Shown: piece after piece, positions 43,567 through 52,609 of the stretch
Layout of the letters: the number at the start of each line of letters is the position of its first letter
Position numbering within the stretch: the first letter of the stretch is position 1
Assembly (NCBI GenBank): GCA_028284945.1
Contig: JANQQJ010000032.1
Span: forward strand, 1 to 64,000
Length of the DNA: 64,000 bases
Direction: 5' to 3'
From: Alphaproteobacteria bacterium
GTDB lineage: Bacteria > Pseudomonadota > Alphaproteobacteria > SMXS01
Program-made: the position numbers and the translations under genes
Notes under the pieces: generated by a model
Databases searched by the model: none
Told to the model about the DNA's origin: nothing
The model's input: the letters and a program-made list of their open reading frames with translations, nothing else

Positions 43567-44028
43567 TCAAGCAGTGATCCTTTTCCGGCGGCGGATCAAA
43601 CGAGATGTCTCACGTAACAGCAGATAGACGAGCAAACCGACGGGGCCCAGCATAAAGGTCGCAGCCAGTGCGGGAAGAACGGCAAGGTGAGCGATGCCAT
43701 GCTTTTGAGAATCCTCCACTTCCCACGTACCAGCGAAAAGGTCCCAAGCCATAAAGTGGATCCAGCCCACCACCATCAAGCCATCAACGCTGAAAAACAG
43801 TTGCATTTCATCGATTGAGCCAAGACCGCCACCCTGGGGCACATCACCCCGATGGGTTGCGAGCAATACGACATAAAGCAGTGCCATCAGACCGGGGATT
43901 ACCAGTCGAGCTATGACTTTCACCACCAGATCCGATTTGGGCAGTAAAACGATGGCGATCCAGCCCACGATTGCCAGGTTGCTCGCGATTGAGGATAGGG
44001 CGTCATAACTGAGGCCAAGTGCTGTCAT
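43567..44028 (-). CDS. ABA4-like membrane protein (DUF4281)
   Basis: A 153-residue membrane protein of four helices. The region DGLMVVGWIHFMAWDLFAG, near residue 80, is the family hallmark. A basic C-terminus (RRRKRITA) follows. In plants ABA4 takes part in neoxanthin synthesis. In bacteria the function is not established, and no carotenoid genes are visible here. It lies between an amidohydrolase gene and an SDR gene on the minus strand and may belong to either transcript. Confidence 0.8.
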   Translation of the reverse strand: MTALGLSYDALSSIASNLAIVGWIAIVLLPKSDLVVKVIARLVIPGLMALLYVVLLATHRGDVPQGGGLGSIDEMQLFFSVDGLMVVGWIHFMAWDLFAGTWEVEDSQKHGIAHLAVLPALAATFMLGPVGLLVYLLLRETSRLIRRRKRITA

Positions 44029-44055
44029 GGAACTAAGCTCGCGGTTGGTGTCATG

Positions 44056-44892
44056 CTATGCTTGTGGCAGCAGCATTTTTTCCATCTGGTCGAGGAAATT
44101 TTGCCGTGGCGCGATACCCATAAGTCCGACCAGCATTTCAGCATCCTGTCCTACGGGATTGTGCACCGGCATGTCGGTCGTTGCGCAAGCGTATATTACG
44201 TCGGCGACTTCTTGCGGATCCTGTGTCTTGTTGCCGCCGTTGCTGACAACATTTTGGAAGTGCTCACGCAGCTTGCGCGCATAGCCAACAAGGTCGTCGC
44301 TCCCTGCGGTCATATCTTCCTGGTCTACATTGGCGGTAAATTCAGTCGTCAGATAAGCGCCGGGCGCGACCGATCTGGCAATGATGTTGAGTGGCTTGCA
44401 CTCGAGCGCAAGCGCCTCTGTGAGGCCTTCAACAGCAAACTTTGAGGAGCAGTATACCGTGTCCAAAGGCAGGCCCATCATGCCGCCCATCGACGTCACG
44501 TTAATAATGTGCCCAGCGCCTTGTTTGCGCATCAACGGCAGGACAGCACGACACGTGTTCATAACGCCAAAGACGTTGGTCTCGTACATCTCACGAATTG
44601 TTTTGTCCGTTGTTTGTTCCAGAAGCGCATGTCCGCCGTACCCGGCGTTGTTTACCAATGCATCAATTTTGCCAAATGCCTCGAGCCCTGCGTCGATTGC
44701 CTGACTAATGCTGCCCTGGTCAGTAACATCGAGCCGTGTAACCAGGGTGTTCTTCAACTTGGAAAGTTCGGACTCTTTATCCGGTGAGCGCATGGTTGCG
44801 ACCACATTCCAACCCCTATCTTGGAACGTATTTGCGGTAATTTTCCCAATTCCGGAAGAACAGCCGGTAATTAGAACCGTGTTCGTTGTCAT
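44056..44892 (-). CDS. Short-chain dehydrogenase/reductase
   Basis: A 278-residue classical SDR: TGCSSGIGK at residues 9-17, NNAGYGG near 86, catalytic Ser in NVTSMGG, and YCSSK near 150. The length and TGCSSGIG form resemble SDRs acting on steroids or retinoids. The ATG overlaps the stop of an upstream 70-codon reading frame (ATGA), so it is probably translationally coupled to it. It is divergent from a TetR/SDR pair, which may control it. Confidence 0.92.
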   Translation of the reverse strand: MTTNTVLITGCSSGIGKITANTFQDRGWNVVATMRSPDKESELSKLKNTLVTRLDVTDQGSISQAIDAGLEAFGKIDALVNNAGYGGHALLEQTTDKTIREMYETNVFGVMNTCRAVLPLMRKQGAGHIINVTSMGGMMGLPLDTVYCSSKFAVEGLTEALALECKPLNIIARSVAPGAYLTTEFTANVDQEDMTAGSDDLVGYARKLREHFQNVVSNGGNKTQDPQEVADVIYACATTDMPVHNPVGQDAEMLVGLMGIAPRQNFLDQMEKMLLPQA

Positions 44893-45101
44893 GTTCGCAT
44901 CTCTCCGTCGATGCGCGGGAGGTGTCTGAATTCATGTCCACTATCAGGCTGAAACTCGTGCGCACGATGGCTCTCTGAATAGTCGCCAAACAGGGTCAGC
45001 GAACCCGGAATGGTCAGTCGGTCAAACCACAATAAAAGCTGTTCAAAAGAAGGTAATGATGGCGCGTGGCAATGTGCCGTATCGCAAAGTGTGAAAGTCA
45101 T
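44889..45101 (-). CDS. Small protein coupled to the SDR gene
   Basis: A 70-residue frame of unknown family. Support comes from GGAGG seven bases before the ATG at 45101 (an ATG at 45107 is too close to it), and from the ATGA overlap with the SDR start. The sequence holds CDTAHCHAP and SHRAHEFQPDSGHEF, rich in His and Cys, with a hydrophobic FEQLLLWFDRLTIPG between. A leader role or a metal-binding small protein is conceivable. There is no homology I can cite. Confidence 0.5.
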   Translation of the reverse strand: MTFTLCDTAHCHAPSLPSFEQLLLWFDRLTIPGSLTLFGDYSESHRAHEFQPDSGHEFRHLPRIDGEMRT

Positions 45102-45168
45102 GGTCATACCTCCATATCACGCGTTCGGGGAATCAGGCGCTTCGAACAATAAATATATATTGGACAAA

Positions 45169-45188
45169 ACTTGCAATATCTGTCAAGT
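45169..45188. promoter_or_regulatory. Inverted repeat, possible TetR operator
   Basis: ACTTG and CAAGT form matched arms around ten bases, ending eight bases before the TetR start at 45196. The minus strand of the same stretch holds a TTGACA hexamer that could be the -35 of the divergent genes. The position fits a regulator that controls both directions. Confidence 0.35.
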
Positions 45189-45195
45189 ATGAACC

Positions 45196-45750
45196 ATGCA
45201 GATCGAAAATGAGCTTAAAGAGGTTTTGTCCGTCTTCGCCTATTACGGGTTCAAGAAGGCGTCCATGGATGACCTGGCTCGTGCGGCCGGCATTTCCCGC
45301 CAGACGCTCTACAGCCGGTTTAAGACGAAGGAAGGCGTTCTGGACTGGGCGGTGGAAGGTGCGTTAAGCGCTGCAGCCGGTCTTGCTTCTGATGCACTTC
45401 AAGATGAAGCGATGACAGTTGGGGAGCGTCTGGTTAATGCGTTTTCACGCTGGTCCGGCGATATGGTTCCTCTATTGCGCGCGCCCCATGGCAATGAAGC
45501 CATTGAACTGGGGACCGCGTCGATTTCCCGGTCAAAAGTCGATCCTCGAGCCGCTTTTGAAAGCGATTTGGCCGACTTCCTTTTGGCTCAGAAGATCTGT
45601 CTTTCCAGGGATGAGGCCGTTGATAGAGCCTATCTGCTCTTGATGGCGTCTAAAGGGCTTTTGATCAAAAGCCCCACAAGCGATGCTTTTGAAGACGATA
45701 TGAGGCGTATCGTCAGGGCCGCGGTCTCTGTTGGTACCGCCAGAAAATAG
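45196..45750 (+). CDS. TetR/AcrR-family transcriptional regulator
   Basis: A 184-residue regulator. The HTH is GFKKASMDDLARAAGISRQTLYSRFKTKEGVL near residues 18-49, here described by its ends and GISRQTLYSRF. A helical domain follows. It lacks a clear Shine-Dalgarno sequence; a short leader or leaderless start is possible. It is nine bases upstream of an SDR gene on the same strand and divergent from another SDR. Its targets are probably the two SDR transcripts, which is inference. Confidence 0.9.
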   Translation: MQIENELKEVLSVFAYYGFKKASMDDLARAAGISRQTLYSRFKTKEGVLDWAVEGALSAAAGLASDALQDEAMTVGERLVNAFSRWSGDMVPLLRAPHGNEAIELGTASISRSKVDPRAAFESDLADFLLAQKICLSRDEAVDRAYLLLMASKGLLIKSPTSDAFEDDMRRIVRAAVSVGTARK

Positions 45751-45759
45751 GAGGCGACC

Positions 45760-46512
45760 GTGAGTCTTTCAGGAAAAATTGCCGTCGTTACAGGTTCCGC
45801 TTCCGGTATTGGACGCGCATCGGCGATTCGTCTGGCGCAGGATGGTGCGGATATTGGGCTGATCGACATCGACCAGGATGGCATGGCGGAAACGGCAGAA
45901 CTCGTCAAAGCAGAAGGCCGGAAAGTCCTTTCAGTTGTCACAGATTTGTTGGACCGCGATTCTGTTTCCGCGGCTTTCGAACAGATCAAACGAGATCTGG
46001 GTGAGGTGGATGTGTTGCACAACAATGCGGGTGGCGGCGCTCGTGGTGGAGGGCGGTCCTTTCCCAAGGCCTCAGTCGAACAATGGGACGACGTTGTGAA
46101 CCTGAATTTGCGGGCTGCGGCCGATTGTGCGCGCGAGGTCGTGACTGGCATGAAAGAACGGCGCTGGGGCCGCATTATCAACACATCGTCGGAACAGGCC
46201 TTCAAAGGTGGCCCGGGATTTACAGACTATTCGGCGGCAAAATCAGGCTTACTCGGCTTCACCCGGTCGCTCGGGCTGGAGCTTGCCCGTTATCAGGTCA
46301 CCGTAAATGCTGTTTGTCCGGGCATTATCCGGACCCCGATCCTGGACAAGTTGCCGCAGGACAGGATTGAAGCCTCAATCAAGGAAGTGCCGATGGGGCG
46401 AATGGGTGAACCAGAAGAAATCGCGCACGTCGTTTCGTTTCTGGCGAGCCCTGGCGCGTCCTATGTGACCGGCGCCTATATTATGGCAACGGGTGGCCGG
46501 ACCCTTCATTAG
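45760..46512 (+). CDS. Short-chain dehydrogenase/reductase
   Basis: A 250-residue classical SDR with a GTG start, supported by GGAGG just upstream (the site overlaps the end of the TetR gene). The motif TGSASGIG is at residues 11-18. An Asp in IGLIDIDQDG favours NAD. NNAGGGARGG near 88, NTSSEQA with the catalytic Ser, and YSAAK near 153 complete the active site. It is in an operon with the TetR gene. Confidence 0.92.
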   Translation: MSLSGKIAVVTGSASGIGRASAIRLAQDGADIGLIDIDQDGMAETAELVKAEGRKVLSVVTDLLDRDSVSAAFEQIKRDLGEVDVLHNNAGGGARGGGRSFPKASVEQWDDVVNLNLRAAADCAREVVTGMKERRWGRIINTSSEQAFKGGPGFTDYSAAKSGLLGFTRSLGLELARYQVTVNAVCPGIIRTPILDKLPQDRIEASIKEVPMGRMGEPEEIAHVVSFLASPGASYVTGAYIMATGGRTLH

Positions 46513-46520
46513 TGATTGGT

Positions 46521-47681
46521 CTAAAGGGCTTTTTCGTAGACCCGATAGGTCTTGTAATGTTCACAGCCTATTAGCTTCAGGATTTTGTGCATTGATGGAT
46601 TGCTCTCCAAAATCCAGGACAGTTCTGCCCGCTTATAGCCTGTTGTTTTGACGGTATTGGCGCGGATGGTCTCGATCAACAGCATGGCCATGGACGCACC
46701 GGCAAGACCGCTTTGATGCTCTTTCTTAACGCCCATCAGCGGCACACGGCAGCGGGTTGGCGTACCCAGGATCAGCCGGCTCAGTAGTTTGACCCAGCCC
46801 AACGGGAAGACTCTTCCGTCAAGATCTGCAACCGCCTGATTGATGTCTGGAATCGTCAGCATGAAGGCCGTGGGTTCGCCGTCCCAATAGGCGATCATGC
46901 AGCCTTCTTCTGCGACAAAGGGCTTTAAGTCGTCGCCCATCTTGTCGATTTCCTTGGCCGTCATGGGGATAAAGCCCCAATTGTCGGACCAGGCATCGTT
47001 GAAGATGCCGATGACGGTGTACAGCTCGTCCTTGAACTTCTTTTTGTCGAATTTCCGCAGCGTCAGCTTTTCGAGGGCGCGGGCGCGCGTGAGGATTTTC
47101 TGTACGTTGTCGGGGAACTCTTTCGTGACATCCAGGTCATAGGCCCACATTTCCTGAGCCTGCTCAAAACCGAGACGCAGAATCTGGTCCAGATAATAGG
47201 GCCGGGCATGGCTCATCAAGATGCGAGGCGGATGTTCAAAGCCATCCACCAGAAGGCCGGTTTCCTCGTTAATGGAGAGCGTGAACGGGCCCAGCACGCG
47301 GGTCATGCCTCGGTCTCTCAGCCAGGTCTCAGCCGTGTCAAAAAGCGCCGAAAACACGTCGGGATCGTCAATCGCTTCGATCGATCCGAAATGGCCGGTG
47401 CCAGCACCTTGATGGGTTTGGGCCATCTGGTCGACCTGTGCGCTGATCCGGCCGACAGCTTCACCGTTCTTATAGGCGACCCAATAGGCCGCTTCGGCAT
47501 GCTCGAAATAGGGGTTCTTCTTGCGGTCAAACAGACCACGGCGCTCGAATTTGAGGGGGGGCGTCCAGGTCGCGTCGTCGCGATAAACCCGCCATGGCAC
47601 CTCGATGAATGTGTTGAGTTGAGCCTTGGTTGTGACCTCAACGATGTCGAGGCCGGCTCCGGCTGCGCCGGTGGGGCTCAT
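46521..47681 (-). CDS. GNAT-fold acyltransferase-like protein
   Basis: A 386-residue protein of the acyl-CoA N-acyltransferase fold, from a group usually annotated as hypothetical or GNAT. Typical parts are FIEVPWRVYRDDATWTPPL near residue 25, FGSIEAIDDPDVFSALFDTAETWLRDRG near 100 and GPFTLSINEETGLLVDGF near 130. MGVKKEHQSGLAGASMAMLLIE near 320 holds a pyrophosphate-loop-like part. The substrate is unknown. It starts six bases after the stop of the fatty acid hydroxylase gene, suggesting a joint role in lipid modification. Confidence 0.8.
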   Translation of the reverse strand: MSPTGAAGAGLDIVEVTTKAQLNTFIEVPWRVYRDDATWTPPLKFERRGLFDRKKNPYFEHAEAAYWVAYKNGEAVGRISAQVDQMAQTHQGAGTGHFGSIEAIDDPDVFSALFDTAETWLRDRGMTRVLGPFTLSINEETGLLVDGFEHPPRILMSHARPYYLDQILRLGFEQAQEMWAYDLDVTKEFPDNVQKILTRARALEKLTLRKFDKKKFKDELYTVIGIFNDAWSDNWGFIPMTAKEIDKMGDDLKPFVAEEGCMIAYWDGEPTAFMLTIPDINQAVADLDGRVFPLGWVKLLSRLILGTPTRCRVPLMGVKKEHQSGLAGASMAMLLIETIRANTVKTTGYKRAELSWILESNPSMHKILKLIGCEHYKTYRVYEKAL

Positions 47682-47687
47682 GAAGCG

Positions 47688-48521
47688 TCAGGCAGCTTGC
47701 TTTTGGCGCCGGTCACGCGGCGTATCGTTGGAGACGCCCCCGGACATATCCGACACCCATGGATAACGCTCCGCCATTTCCTGGTCATATCCAAGGTTAT
47801 AGACGGTCGCGCTTTTTTCCGGCCGTGTCGCATTGGTGTAGTAGGTGCCGAAAATCTTGTCCCAGGCGAAGTTAGTGATGCCGTAATTGCCCTGTTCGCT
47901 GTGAAAATGATGCGCCATATGCGCCTGTTTCATGCGCTTCAGAAGCGGGTTTTTCGGCTTGTAGGACAGATGTTCCACGCAATGGCAGAACTCGTAAAAG
48001 CACGTCACAACACAGCCAGTGGCCAACGCCATGGCGGCACCCGGCCAACCTGCCAGAAGGTACCCGACGGGCATGGTCGCCAGCGCAATCGTCGGCAGCG
48101 TTGTGTAGAGCGCGCCAAACAGAATATGCAGATCGTGCGGATCCTGGTGATGGTCGAAGTGAATGCGCTTCCATACGCCGGCGGTCAGTGGTGATTTCGC
48201 CATCCAGTTGCCGTGCAGGATGTATCGGTGGATCAGATACCAGGCGAGGGGGTAGATCAGCACCGCCGCCGCCGCCGATAGCGCAAGCGGAATAGGCGCC
48301 GCTCCAGCGGTTAGCGCATAGGCGAAACCGCCAATAGCTACAAGGATATAGGCCTGAATCGCATAATATTGGAAATAGGCCTTCACCAGCTCGCCAAATG
48401 TCATTTTGTCGAGGTGATGCCGCCGCCGCTTCCAGAATCCGACTTTTGCCAGCACTAGTCTGTCACTCTTTGTCCAATGTTCGCGTAGGCGGAAAATAGT
48501 ACCGAAGGCACCATTTTCCAA
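47688..48521 (-). CDS. Fatty acid hydroxylase/sterol desaturase superfamily protein
   Basis: A membrane di-iron enzyme of up to 277 residues. Histidine boxes are HRYILHG near residue 117, HFDHHQDPHD near 133, HCVEHLS near 180 and HMAHHFH near 198, the order of the superfamily. It would hydroxylate a lipid using O2. The start is uncertain. TTG at 48521 is the longest frame, GTG at 48455 and the ATG of MTFGELVKAYF are alternatives, and none has a good ribosome site. It is directly upstream of the GNAT-like gene. Confidence 0.85.
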   Translation of the reverse strand: MENGAFGTIFRLREHWTKSDRLVLAKVGFWKRRRHHLDKMTFGELVKAYFQYYAIQAYILVAIGGFAYALTAGAAPIPLALSAAAAVLIYPLAWYLIHRYILHGNWMAKSPLTAGVWKRIHFDHHQDPHDLHILFGALYTTLPTIALATMPVGYLLAGWPGAAMALATGCVVTCFYEFCHCVEHLSYKPKNPLLKRMKQAHMAHHFHSEQGNYGITNFAWDKIFGTYYTNATRPEKSATVYNLGYDQEMAERYPWVSDMSGGVSNDTPRDRRQKQAA

Positions 48522-48540
48522 GCTGGAATACGTTCACACC

Positions 48541-50112
48541 CTAACGGTGGATCAGGAAGGGCAGGCGTTTGCCCACTGGGCGCGGCACGATCAACCGGGC
48601 GTCTTCCTCGCTCATACCCAGTCGGATGATGGCCATCAGGGCGATCAGAAGCGTGACGATTCCGAGGATGAAATAGCCTGTCCGCCACATGTCCTGAACC
48701 GCGGTGAACAGGGTTGCCATGGCAATTGCCACCAGCAGCGCGATGGCCAGGGGCTTCAGAAGGCGCAAGTCATAGGGCTTCAGGCCATGCAGAATCCGCA
48801 CTTCGATATGGCCCAGCAGGGCCGTCACATTAACACCCGCCGCAGCCGCCAGCGCGGCGCCGACCATCGCACCGGCCAATCCACCCCCGAACCAGTCCGC
48901 CTGAGGCACAAAGACATAGGCCAGGACGCCGGTGGTGACCACGCCGGCAATGGCGTTCAGCAGGGGCAGGCGATAGGCCCCGATCATCGCCAGAATGGAC
49001 GTAGACGGTCCCAGGGTCACTTCCGCCGCGCGGCCCAGCGCAAGGATAAGCATCGCGCCGGCGCCAGCGACAAATTCTGACCCGCTTTGCCGCAACAGTT
49101 CTTCGCGGTAACAGATGATCAGGGTCGCGGTCGGGATGAAGGCGGCAATCGACATTCTGGTGGCGAAGGAGAACATCTCTTGCAGCTGAGTTTTGTCACC
49201 GGCGGCTTGCTGTGCCGACGCCATGGGCGCCAAGACATATTCGAAGCTCTCGCGGAAGATGTTGAGCACGCTGACCAGCTTGCGTGCGGCGCTATAGACA
49301 CCAGCGGCCTCTGCCCCCCGCGCGCCCGGGAGCAAAATGTTCAGGAACAGCACCGGCAGCCATGAGTGCCATTTCTTGGCCAGATTGGGCAGCATCATGC
49401 TGGACGAGAAGGACATCATCTCGCGGCCCAGGCCTTTACCCATGCCGGTGCGGGCGAACAGGTGGTGCAGCCCGTAATATTTGTGGATCAGCCGCATGGC
49501 GAAAATCAGCGTGACGGCGAGCCCGATCAAATGAGAGATGAACAGGCCCATGGAAACCGCACCGAGCCACCAGAACAGCGAGCCGAACGCAAGCCGGAAC
49601 CCCTGCTCATAGAAGATTCGGACGCGTACCTCCGGCCCGAAGACGCGCCTGGCGCGGATCGCTGCGGTGGCAACATCGATCAGGCACCACAGCGGCACCG
49701 CGATCGCATAGATCCGGATGATGGTTTCCAGATGTCTGGAATCCTGCTCATTGGCATTGATGACCTGCGCCAGCCACGGCGCAGAAAAACTGAGCGCCAG
49801 CGCCACGGCCACTGATATCACCAGGGCCGTATAGAACGCATATTTCAGAACCCGGCCGGCACCGGCTTCGTCTTCTTCAGCAGGCACAAAGCGCTGCAGC
49901 GCCATGGTCATGCCGAAATCGGAAATAATTGAGAGCGCCTGGGCCAAACCCCATAGGGTCATAAACAACCCAAAGGTCTCCGCCCCATACATTTGGGTGA
50001 ACAGGAAGAATGTCAGAACTTCGATGACCGCGCCGGCGCGGCCAAGCAGCGCTAACCCAGCGCCGCGCGCCAGGTCGGCGTTCTTGCCGGTGCCGGTCGC
50101 GGAGCTTGCCAC
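48541..50112 (-). CDS. Polysaccharide/lipid flippase (MOP superfamily, Wzx-like)
   Basis: A 523-residue membrane protein with about 12-14 helices. The N-terminal helices read LARGAGLALLGRAGAVIEVLTFFLFTQMYGAETFGLFMTLWG (residues about 14-55). The family moves lipid-linked sugars or lipids across the inner membrane. The start is GTG, immediately after the lptG stop (TAA GTG). It lies at the end of the lptF-lptG transcript. A role in envelope glycolipid export is inferred from that context. Confidence 0.88.
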   Translation of the reverse strand: MASSATGTGKNADLARGAGLALLGRAGAVIEVLTFFLFTQMYGAETFGLFMTLWGLAQALSIISDFGMTMALQRFVPAEEDEAGAGRVLKYAFYTALVISVAVALALSFSAPWLAQVINANEQDSRHLETIIRIYAIAVPLWCLIDVATAAIRARRVFGPEVRVRIFYEQGFRLAFGSLFWWLGAVSMGLFISHLIGLAVTLIFAMRLIHKYYGLHHLFARTGMGKGLGREMMSFSSSMMLPNLAKKWHSWLPVLFLNILLPGARGAEAAGVYSAARKLVSVLNIFRESFEYVLAPMASAQQAAGDKTQLQEMFSFATRMSIAAFIPTATLIICYREELLRQSGSEFVAGAGAMLILALGRAAEVTLGPSTSILAMIGAYRLPLLNAIAGVVTTGVLAYVFVPQADWFGGGLAGAMVGAALAAAAGVNVTALLGHIEVRILHGLKPYDLRLLKPLAIALLVAIAMATLFTAVQDMWRTGYFILGIVTLLIALMAIIRLGMSEEDARLIVPRPVGKRLPFLIHR

Positions 50113-51216
50113 TTAACCTTCCGTATGGAACAGCAAGGCGCTGCCCAGGCATAGGAACAGAAAAAACGGGCTCCAGGCGGCCAGCAATGGCGGCATCGCG
50201 CCATATTGTCCGATTGCCAGCAGGAAGTTGTCGAAGACAAAATAGGAAAAACCGAAGGCCATGCCCGCGATGACCCGTATGAACATGGCGCCGGACCGGA
50301 GCACGCCGAACGCCGCGATGGCGCCCAGCAGGGGCATCAAAATTGTCCCGAGCGGGCCGGAGACTTTATGGTGCAGCCAGACTTTAAGCCGTGTCACCGC
50401 GGTGCTTTCACCCTTGAGCTGCTGGATGGTTTTTTGCAGTTCGGAGAACGAGACCATGTCGGGTTCCACGGCCAGGGCCTGAAAGCGCTCTGGCGGAATC
50501 TGGGTGTCCCAGGATCGCTGAGAGAATGCCTCGACCTTGTTTTCCGGCACGGAAAACTCGGTCACGTCGAACATCGTCCATCTGCCGTCGGCGAAAACGA
50601 CAAAGTTGCTGGCGACCAGCTTTACGGTGTTGCCCTTCTCATCGAGTTCATAGAGACGGACCTTGTCCAGAATCGTGCCCTCGCGGGCGACGCCGCCGAC
50701 GCGTATACGCACGTCGCCTTCCACGGCCCAGGCGTCTGTGGGCGCCGGCGGCAATGAAATCGGGCCTGGTTCAAATCCCGCTGCCTCCCACCGCTCATAC
50801 TCCGCATTGGAGCGAACGACGATGGTTTCGTTGAAGGCGAAGTGCAGTACCGCGATGACAGCAGCCACGCCCATCATCGGAAAGATAATGCGGAACGCAG
50901 ACAGGCCGCTGGCCTGCATTACGGCAATTTCGCTGTGTTGTGCGAGCGCGGTCGCGGTCAGCAAGGTCGCCAAAAGGGCCGAGAATGGGACGACATTGGA
51001 CAAAATCGCCGGGAAGCGAAGGACGGTGACCCGCCAAACCGACTCCAGTCCGGCGTCAGCCGGGGCCAACACATCACCGGTTTGCGACAGCAGGTCCAGC
51101 GCCTGCATGATCACCGCCAAGCCGATCAGCAGGATCAGGAAGCGGGACAGGAACGTCTTGGCGATATACTCCAGCAGGACCGGGACAGAGGTCTTATGGG
51201 ATTGCAATCGGGTCAT
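50113..51216 (-). CDS. lptG: LPS export ABC transporter permease LptG
   Basis: A 367-residue permease of the YjgP/YjgQ family. It has six membrane helices (for example FLILLIGLAVIMQALDLL and VVPFSALLATLLTATALAQHSEIAVMQASGLS) with a beta-jellyroll periplasmic domain between TM3 and TM4. With LptF and LptB it extracts lipopolysaccharide from the inner membrane. The ATG overlaps the lptF stop (TAATG). Order and length match the lptF-lptG pair. Confidence 0.93.
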   Translation of the reverse strand: MTRLQSHKTSVPVLLEYIAKTFLSRFLILLIGLAVIMQALDLLSQTGDVLAPADAGLESVWRVTVLRFPAILSNVVPFSALLATLLTATALAQHSEIAVMQASGLSAFRIIFPMMGVAAVIAVLHFAFNETIVVRSNAEYERWEAAGFEPGPISLPPAPTDAWAVEGDVRIRVGGVAREGTILDKVRLYELDEKGNTVKLVASNFVVFADGRWTMFDVTEFSVPENKVEAFSQRSWDTQIPPERFQALAVEPDMVSFSELQKTIQQLKGESTAVTRLKVWLHHKVSGPLGTILMPLLGAIAAFGVLRSGAMFIRVIAGMAFGFSYFVFDNFLLAIGQYGAMPPLLAAWSPFFLFLCLGSALLFHTEG

Positions 51217-52427
51217 TATTCAGCGGCCTGTTGGGTTTTCGCGGGCTCATCCCGGCCGAAACTGAACTGTTGGAAGAAGTCCAGGACCGCTTGCCAGCCA
51301 TTTTCAAGCCACGCCAACGGGGCCACGCCCACCCGATGCGCGACGCTGTAATAGAAAAACGCTGCCAGCGCCGTGTAGATGGCAACCGGCAGAAACAGGT
51401 TAAGCGCGACTGATCCAGCGCCAAGCGCGACGGTCGCAGCACCGAATTCCAGAACCTTGTGCAGCACCAGCAGCAGAATGACGCTGACCACCAGTCCCAG
51501 AGGCCGCTGCTGGCGTTTTGCTGTGACACCGAGGCCGACGGCCATAAAGGGAATCACCAGAATCGCCAGTGATCTGAGAAGCCGATCGTAGAATGCGGCC
51601 TTGAACGCGCGCACTTCAGCGTCATCAACGGAGCTGTTCGACTCGCGCCAAAGCTCATCCATTGTCATCTCGCGTTCCCGGCCACCGCGGGGCCGGAACT
51701 GCTCGACGGCGGGCATCTCAATGGCCCAATCATGCTGTTCAAAGGTGAACAATCGCGGTGCAGGCTTGTCGGGTTCAATATCGATGATCACGCCGTCATA
51801 AAGCCGCATCAGAATTGTTGATCCGTCCGTCGTTGCAAGAAATGATCCCTCGGCTGCGGTAATTGTGGTGATGTTCCCACCGGGCCGCTCCGTTTGGGCA
51901 AAAATCCCGACAAGCCGCCCGCCATCTTCGTGGGATTCCTCGATCCGAAGGGTAAAGCCATCACCCAGATCGGCGTACTCTCCCGGCCTAATGCTGGTTC
52001 CGAAAGCACCTGATGACAGTTCAAACAGCAGGCTGTTATAGGCGTAGAAACTTCGGGGCTGGATGTATCCCAGCAGTGCAATACTGATCATGGTTACAAC
52101 AACGCTCAAAGCAACCGGGCCGCGCATCAAACGCCAGAGCCCCGACCCTGATGCCTGAAGGCCTTCCAGTTCACTGGTTGACGACAGCTTTCTGAACGCC
52201 AGCAGCACACCGAGCATGAAACCAAGCGGCAGAGCCAAGCCGATATATTGCGGAATCAGGTTGCCCAGCATCTCGAAGACGACACCGACCGGACCACCCA
52301 GATTGGCGACCATGTCGAAAAGGCGTAGCATTTTTTCGAGAATCAGCAGCATCGCCGATACGCCGATCGTCAGCAGCAGCGGTGACAAAACCTGCCTGAA
52401 AATATATTTGTCGATCCTCCTGATCAT
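51216..52427 (-). CDS. lptF: LPS export ABC transporter permease LptF
   Basis: A 403-residue permease of the same family as LptG: N-terminal IDKYIFRQVLSPLLLTIGVSAMLLILEKML, GLALPLGFMLGVLLAFRKLSSTSELEGLQASGSG and a periplasmic jellyroll. The last three helices lie near residues 285-370. It forms the other half of the LptB2FG extractor. The start ATG lies 12 bases after GGGGAG, a wide spacing. The C-terminal tail (SFGRDEPAKTQQAAE) is longer than usual. It diverges from the DUF2141 gene. Confidence 0.93.
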   Translation of the reverse strand: MIRRIDKYIFRQVLSPLLLTIGVSAMLLILEKMLRLFDMVANLGGPVGVVFEMLGNLIPQYIGLALPLGFMLGVLLAFRKLSSTSELEGLQASGSGLWRLMRGPVALSVVVTMISIALLGYIQPRSFYAYNSLLFELSSGAFGTSIRPGEYADLGDGFTLRIEESHEDGGRLVGIFAQTERPGGNITTITAAEGSFLATTDGSTILMRLYDGVIIDIEPDKPAPRLFTFEQHDWAIEMPAVEQFRPRGGREREMTMDELWRESNSSVDDAEVRAFKAAFYDRLLRSLAILVIPFMAVGLGVTAKRQQRPLGLVVSVILLLVLHKVLEFGAATVALGAGSVALNLFLPVAIYTALAAFFYYSVAHRVGVAPLAWLENGWQAVLDFFQQFSFGRDEPAKTQQAAE

Positions 52428-52609
52428 CAGGCGAAGCGGCTCCCCGGATGGGTTGTTGATGCGTGCGTGACCACTTAGGAAAACTGCCCGGGCGATTGCA
52501 AACGAATTTTTGAGACCAAGATACTACCGTAGTTGCAGGAAATAGCGGCATGATACTGAAACAAAAAGGGTCTGCGTCGATGCACTGTGCGCACGTCCGG
52601 AAGAGAAAG

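Noticed and set aside
47208-48194. Plus-strand reading frame opposite the GNAT-like and hydroxylase genes
   Set aside because: It spans the junction of two genes on the other strand, which real genes rarely do, and shows no motif.
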